From Deltaproteobacteria bacterium (GTDB taxonomy: Bacteria > Myxococcota_A > Polyangia > Polyangiales > Ga0077539): a stretch of 64,000 nt of DNA. Shown in pieces: positions 59,927-64,000 of this stretch (its first letter is position 1; the number at the start of each line of letters is the position of its first letter). The position numbers were made by a program, and so were the translations under genes. Below the pieces are notes generated by a model. That model saw only the letters and a program-made list of their open reading frames with translations, was not told the DNA's origin and made no database searches. The stretch is taken from NCBI GenBank assembly GCA_030694465.1, contig JAUXYJ010000054.1:310001-374000 (forward strand), written 5' to 3'.

Positions 59927-61189
59927 ATGGAACTACGCATTCAGGGGCTGGCCGCGATTGACCTCAAGGCCGTGCATCTCCCTGTCGGCACAGAGGTCAG
60001 CACGCGCGTCGATCGTGCGTTTGGCGAGCGAATTGTCCCACAGGGCGCGGTCGGTCGGGTGATGGCTCTCGACGGTCAAGACGTTGATGTCCACCTCGTG
60101 GGCATCGGAGTCTTGCGCTATCCGCGAGAGGCGCTCCTGCCGCGCAAAGTGGGACAGCTACGCTACGCCGCACGCCGCGATCACGCGTGGAGCTCGTTGC
60201 GCGACTGCGTCATCGTCGAGACCGTCGTGGGGTCGCGCGCTTGGGGACTCGCCCATGAGCACTCGGACACCGACCGCCGCGGTGTCTTCTCGGCGCCGTT
60301 TACCTGGACCCACGGGCTCGTCGAGCCCCCAGAAGACCTCGTGAGCGCAGACGGAAGCGACACGTTTTGGGCGCACGAAAAGGCGATCCGTCAGGCAATT
60401 CGCTGTGATCCAAACACACTCGAGGCCCTCTTTGTCCAGAGCGCCACGCCCACAGATGAGCTCGGTCAGTGGCTCTTAAGCGAGCGCGACGCGTTTGTGA
60501 GCACAGACATCTACGGCACGTTTGGACGCTACGCGATGTCCCAGCTCGACAAGCTCTCGCAGAATCTTCGCTTGGCAAATCACAGGACTGAGGTGCTGTC
60601 CTGGCTGCAAGCGGACCCGTCGCTCTCGCTCGACGCGGTCGCGCAGAAGCTCGCGTTGATCTCGCCTCGAGCGGCTGCGTCAGAAAAAGACGCGCTCTTG
60701 GCGGCCAAGCAGTACATCAAGCAGCTGTATCGATCGATGTGTGATCAAGGGCTCATCGCGCACGCCAGCTTTGATTCGCTCACTCAATTTGCTCTCCAAC
60801 GTGAGGGAGAGCTGCCTGAGCCCTCGCGCGAACTGAGGCCCAAGAACGCTTACAATCTCTTGCGACTGATCCATGTCGCGACCCATTGGCTCCGTGTGGG
60901 CGAGCCAGACTTCGTGATGTCCGGCGCGTTTCGAGAGCGATTGCTGGCGATCAAGCAGGGGCACGTGGCGCTCAGCGAGGTGATCGAAGAGGCCGAGTCG
61001 ATGACGCCCGCGCTCGTCGAAGCGTGGACCCATAGCAAGCTTCCCAAACAAGCAGACGTGACACGAGCGGACCGTTTGCTTCGTCGAATGAACAGCGAAA
61101 TTGCAGCGCGAAGTACAAACAACGTCCCGGGCCCCTGGGGCGTAGACGCCGCGCCGTTTGCGCTCGCGCAGTGGGATCTTGAGGACTAG
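59927..61189 (+). CDS. RlaP-type nucleotidyltransferase (predicted RNA-ligase-associated family)
   Basis: 420 aa. A short N-terminal SH3-like region (TRVDRAFGERIVPQGAVGRV) precedes a pol-beta-superfamily nucleotidyltransferase domain. The active site is Gly102-Ser103 (GSRAWGLAHEHSDTDRRGVF) with Asp114 and Asp116 as the DxD pair. The RlaP-type tail WAHEKAIRQAIRCDPNTLEA follows, then a helical C-terminal half of about 230 residues. RlaP proteins are named for association with RNA ligases, but no ligase gene is in this window and the function is unknown; nucleotide transfer to RNA or protein is a guess. It follows the LRR gene by 24 bp and its stop abuts the convergent ferritin-like gene. Confidence 0.82.
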   Translation: MELRIQGLAAIDLKAVHLPVGTEVSTRVDRAFGERIVPQGAVGRVMALDGQDVDVHLVGIGVLRYPREALLPRKVGQLRYAARRDHAWSSLRDCVIVETVVGSRAWGLAHEHSDTDRRGVFSAPFTWTHGLVEPPEDLVSADGSDTFWAHEKAIRQAIRCDPNTLEALFVQSATPTDELGQWLLSERDAFVSTDIYGTFGRYAMSQLDKLSQNLRLANHRTEVLSWLQADPSLSLDAVAQKLALISPRAAASEKDALLAAKQYIKQLYRSMCDQGLIAHASFDSLTQFALQREGELPEPSRELRPKNAYNLLRLIHVATHWLRVGEPDFVMSGAFRERLLAIKQGHVALSEVIEEAESMTPALVEAWTHSKLPKQADVTRADRLLRRMNSEIAARSTNNVPGPWGVDAAPFALAQWDLED

Positions 61190-62041
61190 CTAGACCAGCT
61201 TGCGGCGCTCTCGCCAAGCCTTGCCTGCGTCAATCCCAAAGCGCTCGATCCCCGGAACCGTAGCGTGCTCCATGGTCTGAAAAAAGATGTCCCGCGCGCG
61301 CGAAGGGTCCGGGAGGCCCAACGCGATCTCGTCGGGCGTGCGGACAATGGGGCGCGTCGGGGGGCCCGCGAGGGCGTCCTCCATCACGCTGAATCCGTGG
61401 GTCAAAAAGCGCTCAATCCCTCGGACCGCCTCTGGATGCGCGTCGAGCCAAGGCTTCCATGCGGTGAGGTAGTGAAAGCCAAACTGCCCATGCAGGATCT
61501 CGTCGGCGAGCAAGAGCCTCGTTCGGTCGCGAAGGTAGGGATCGGTCATCTCGTCGAGGCTGTCGACAAAGCGCGCCACCGCGACCATCTCGGACATGCA
61601 CGTGGTGTAAATCACGTTGCGAAGCGCGCGCTCTTCGGGCGTACACCCGCGATGGACCGCGAGCGGCGCCACTGCGACGTTTGTAGGCACCTCCGCCACG
61701 CCACCCATCGCGCGTACGACGTCCGCACAGTTCTCTGTGTGCCGAAGCTCGTCGTAGGCCATGCGGAGCATCACCGCTTTGCAGTCAAGCGACGCGTTGG
61801 CCTCCATCAGCTGCGTCGCGAGTTGAGAGAACACGCTCGTGGAGCGATGCTCAACCTCCATGCGAGCGAGCCACATATCTCTGGCAAATACCACGGTACG
61901 CGGGTCATACGCGGCCGCATCAAACGTGTCCGCCGTTGTTCCGCAGCGAGCCAAGCCGGTCTTGAGAAGCTCGTACTCTTTCTCAATCGGAGTACCCGAG
62001 AGCGCAGCGGTGACGAGGGCCTCGATGGGCTCGACGCTCAC
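61190..62041 (-). CDS. Ferritin-like di-iron protein
   Basis: 283 aa from a GTG at 62041 that overlaps the stop of the upstream lipoprotein gene (GTGA). A four-helix di-iron motif is visible: Glu64-His65 (MEVEHRSTSVFSQLATQLME), Glu98-x-x-His101 (MAYDELRHTENC), Glu151 (CMSEMVAVARFVDSLDEM) and Glu181-x-x-His184 (LLADEILHGQFGFHYLTAW). Such ferritin-like proteins (related to the p-aminobenzoate N-oxygenase/ribonucleotide-reductase fold) include oxygenases and iron-storage-like proteins; this one has the ExxH pairs of an oxidase. The exact reaction is unknown. The stop is directly adjacent to the nucleotidyltransferase stop, tail to tail. Confidence 0.82.
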   Translation of the reverse strand: MSVEPIEALVTAALSGTPIEKEYELLKTGLARCGTTADTFDAAAYDPRTVVFARDMWLARMEVEHRSTSVFSQLATQLMEANASLDCKAVMLRMAYDELRHTENCADVVRAMGGVAEVPTNVAVAPLAVHRGCTPEERALRNVIYTTCMSEMVAVARFVDSLDEMTDPYLRDRTRLLLADEILHGQFGFHYLTAWKPWLDAHPEAVRGIERFLTHGFSVMEDALAGPPTRPIVRTPDEIALGLPDPSRARDIFFQTMEHATVPGIERFGIDAGKAWRERRKLV

Positions 62042-62358
62042 GCGCGCTCCGCAGCCAGCTCGGGCGGAGGCAGCGGCCCGATCGCCGCGCAACAAATCGA
62101 TTGGCCAATCGAATCACAGGTCGGTTGACCGCTGTCGACCACCGCAGCGTCTGCGAGATCACCGCCGAACCCGCACGAGCAAGTCGCACACGGGTCACCG
62201 CCGTCGCCGGGTGCAGACGAATCGCTGACGGACGTATCCGCGGCGGTGCTGCTGTCGCCGCCCGCGTCTGCGGTGACCACCGGAGGTGAGCAGCCCGCGA
62301 GGAGGCCCGCGCCGAGGGCGAGGGAGCGAGCTAAGCGCAAAAAGTGAGGGGTTTCCAT
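62038..62358 (-). CDS. Small Cys-rich lipoprotein
   Basis: 106 aa. RLARSLALGAGLLAGCSPP is a lipoprotein signal with lipobox LAGC. The mature part is Ser/Asp/Ala-rich, followed by CATCSCGFGGD and ICCAAIGPLPPP, so seven Cys besides the lipid-modified one could form disulfides or bind metal. The stop overlaps the GTG start of the ferritin-like gene by 4 nt, so the two are coupled. Function unknown. Confidence 0.75.
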   Translation of the reverse strand: METPHFLRLARSLALGAGLLAGCSPPVVTADAGGDSSTAADTSVSDSSAPGDGGDPCATCSCGFGGDLADAAVVDSGQPTCDSIGQSICCAAIGPLPPPELAAERA

Positions 62359-62405
62359 GAGTGTGTACTTTCTATGTCAAGAGCCAAACGCGCGCAGTGA
62401 AGTGC

Positions 62406-63989
62406 CTAGCCGATGCCAAATCCCTTGAGCTTCTTGTGCAGTCCCTCGCGGGTGATTCCTAGGGTCTTTGCCGTCGCAGACTTGTTGCCTTTGTGTTCGC
62501 GGAGCGCCTCGATTAAGAGCCATTTCTCAATGTGCTCGATCATCTCTTTGAGCGTGCCGCGAGGAGGGCGAACCTTGTCGAGGACACCCTCGACGTTGCG
62601 AATTCTGGCCGACAAATCATGGGGCAGCAAATAGCTTCCTGGATCGGTCTGGATCACCAAGCGCTGCACTTCGTTCTCGACCTCGCGCACGTTGCCGGGC
62701 CAGCCGTAGCTCATCATGAGCTCAAGCGTCTGTTGCGAAAACCCGGCGATGGGTTTGCCCATTTCGCGCGAGTATTTGTCTAAGAAATGGCGCGCCAAGA
62801 GCGGGATGTCATCGCGTCGCTCTCGCAGCGTCGGCAACCGGATCGGAAACACCTGCAGCCGGTAGTAAAGGTCCTGTCGAAAGCGCCCCTCTTTGACCTC
62901 GTCTTCGAGCTTGCGGTTGGTCGCCGCGACGATTCGCACATCAATCGAGCGCGTCGTGGGCGAACCGAGCGGGCGAATCTCGCCCTCTTGCAACACGCGC
63001 AAGAGCTTGGACTGCAGCGTCAGAGGCATCTCGCCGATTTCGTCGAGAAACATCGTGCCGCCATCGGCCAGTTCAAAGAGCCCCTTCTTGTCGCTGTCTG
63101 CGCCGGTAAACGCTCCGCGCTTGTGACCAAACAGCTCGCTCTCTAGCAACGACTCGGGGAGCGCCGCACAGTTTTGCGCGATAAAGAGCTTGTCCCGTCG
63201 CTGAGATTGATAGTGAATCGCCGAGGCAACACGCTCTTTGCCCGTACCAGTCTCGCCTTCGATCAGCACCGTCACGCGCGTCTCGATGACCTTGGACAGC
63301 TGCGAAAACATCGCCTTCATCGCTGCGGATTCGCCGATGATCCCCTCGAACTTCTTCTGTGCGGTCTGCTTGAGGTAGCCAGCCTCGGCCTTCGCGCTCG
63401 CTTCGCCCTGCTGGACCTTGCGGTAGAGCCGCGCGTTTGCGATGGCCAAAGACGCGCTCGCCGCCAATAACATCAAGACGTCAAGATCGCGTTCGCCGAA
63501 AATGCCAGGCGAATTGCGGTTATCTACCTCAAGAACTCCGAGGATTTCTTCGCCCTTCCACAGCGGCGCGGCCATGGTCGACAAGATGCTCGCGCCGAGG
63601 ATCGACGCGGTGCCCGCGAGGTCCTGCTGCGCATCGGCCACAAGCACCGCTGCGCGCTGCGTGAGCACCTTGCGAAACACACTCCGCGCGATCGGGACGG
63701 CCTCGATCGGTTGACCTGGTTCACCCCGAACGCGCGTCGTGACTGGCACGTAGCCGTCGTGCGCCGCGCGCGCCCCTGTCACGCTCTCGTCTCGCAGCAC
63801 GACGGTCATGTGCGTCGCTCTGGGCAACACTGAAAAGACCGCACCGGCGACCGCGTCCAACACGTCACTCATGGCCAGCGCGCCGCTCATGGCGCGGGTG
63901 ACTTCGTAGAGGCTGCCAAGGAGCGTGCGATCGGTCTCTACGCTGCGCCGAACATCTGCCATCGCGGACACAGGTCGCTGTGCAACCAC
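62406..63989 (-). CDS. Sigma-54-dependent activator with GAF sensor domain (start near window edge)
   Basis: 527 aa as visible; the frame is open past the window edge, so the start may lie outside or be the ATG near 63962 (MADVRRSVE). A GAF domain spans about 45-190 ([40 protein letters not shown]). The AAA+ domain (about 220-460) has Walker [21 protein letters not shown], the sigma-54 contact loop [20 protein letters not shown], Walker [14 protein letters not shown] and [21 protein letters not shown] Fis-type helix-turn-helix closes it ([20 protein letters not shown]). No receiver domain, so control is probably by ligand or protein binding to GAF. It is well suited to the many enhancer-binding proteins of myxobacteria. 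It lies 48 bp from the lipoprotein gene, same strand. Confidence 0.93.
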   Translation of the reverse strand: MVAQRPVSAMADVRRSVETDRTLLGSLYEVTRAMSGALAMSDVLDAVAGAVFSVLPRATHMTVVLRDESVTGARAAHDGYVPVTTRVRGEPGQPIEAVPIARSVFRKVLTQRAAVLVADAQQDLAGTASILGASILSTMAAPLWKGEEILGVLEVDNRNSPGIFGERDLDVLMLLAASASLAIANARLYRKVQQGEASAKAEAGYLKQTAQKKFEGIIGESAAMKAMFSQLSKVIETRVTVLIEGETGTGKERVASAIHYQSQRRDKLFIAQNCAALPESLLESELFGHKRGAFTGADSDKKGLFELADGGTMFLDEIGEMPLTLQSKLLRVLQEGEIRPLGSPTTRSIDVRIVAATNRKLEDEVKEGRFRQDLYYRLQVFPIRLPTLRERRDDIPLLARHFLDKYSREMGKPIAGFSQQTLELMMSYGWPGNVREVENEVQRLVIQTDPGSYLLPHDLSARIRNVEGVLDKVRPPRGTLKEMIEHIEKWLLIEALREHKGNKSATAKTLGITREGLHKKLKGFGIG

Positions 63990-64000
63990 GCGGGCGTCGG

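Noticed and set aside
61265..62128. 287-codon plus-strand ORF opposite the ferritin-like gene
   Set aside because: Antisense shadow; the minus-strand frame has the EH/ExxH ligands and a coupled start. The plus-strand product has no signal or domain.
1..64000. tRNA genes, rRNA genes, insertion sequences or prophage
   Set aside because: I looked for T-loop/acceptor patterns, transposase and integrase motifs and phage structural genes and saw none.

Overview
This window is most likely from a member of the Myxococcota (delta-proteobacterial lineage; a Polyangiales/Sandaracinus-like organism would fit). The signs are: coding DNA of roughly 60% G+C; a secreted Cys-rich protein with a MopE-like stretch and a MYXO-CTERM-style tail; two envelope proteins with AgmX/TonB-like C-terminal domains; a PilZ protein; a bactofilin; a plant-type glutamate-cysteine ligase; myo-inositol-1-phosphate synthase; and many TPR, Ala/Pro-rich and signalling proteins. 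Everything here was read by eye. No database search or folding program was run, so names rest on visible motifs and remembered family patterns.

Layout. 0-6 kb: nadA (cut by the window edge), a PilZ protein, an ECF sigma factor preceded by a 30-codon leader ORF and followed by an anti-sigma-like membrane protein, a very basic 46-aa protein, a UDPGP-type uridylyltransferase and a siroheme-synthase N-domain enzyme. 6-14 kb: a TonB-like protein, a REC-GAF-HD-GYP regulator, a large TPR protein with a gluzincin protease motif, and a sensor histidine kinase. 14-21.4 kb is housekeeping: rph, rdgB, two small unknowns, lysS, a LolC/E-type permease with lolD, a convergent unknown, and rpsT. 21.4-24.9 kb: a secreted CAP-domain protein, an outer-membrane protein, an 0.8-kb A+T-richer gap holding palindromes and a candidate small RNA, and a lipoprotein. 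24.9-28.7 kb (minus strand): a DUF465-like protein, acs and gshA. 28.9-34.7 kb: bactofilin, pyrE, lipoprotein, ABC ATPase and polytopic membrane protein overlapping by 4 nt at every junction, facing a NosL-like lipoprotein, a HAD phosphatase and a TPR protein. 34.8-48.5 kb: a beta-barrel/SppA fusion, a SWIM-SNF2 helicase, an M23 peptidase, a multidomain S41 protease, a histone-tail-like protein and a CNNM/CorC protein. 48.5-55 kb: an MFS/spermidine-synthase-like fusion, a TPR protein and the MYXO-CTERM protein. 55.1-61.2 kb: ino1, two paralogous methyltransferases, a leucine-rich-repeat protein and an RlaP-type nucleotidyltransferase. 61.2-64 kb (minus): a ferritin-like protein, a small lipoprotein and a GAF/sigma-54 activator at the right edge.

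There is no clear prophage, CRISPR array, insertion sequence or tRNA gene. The window looks like ordinary chromosome with strong envelope-biogenesis and signalling content. The observations most worth follow-up are: the ino1-methyltransferase-methyltransferase set; the NosL/ABC/polytopic-protein neighbourhood, which lacks any nitrous-oxide reductase here; the 30-aa leader ORF coupled to the sigma factor; the beta-barrel/SppA fusion; the Lys/Ala-tailed DNA-binding-like protein; and the candidate small RNA with a strong terminator near 24.3 kb.
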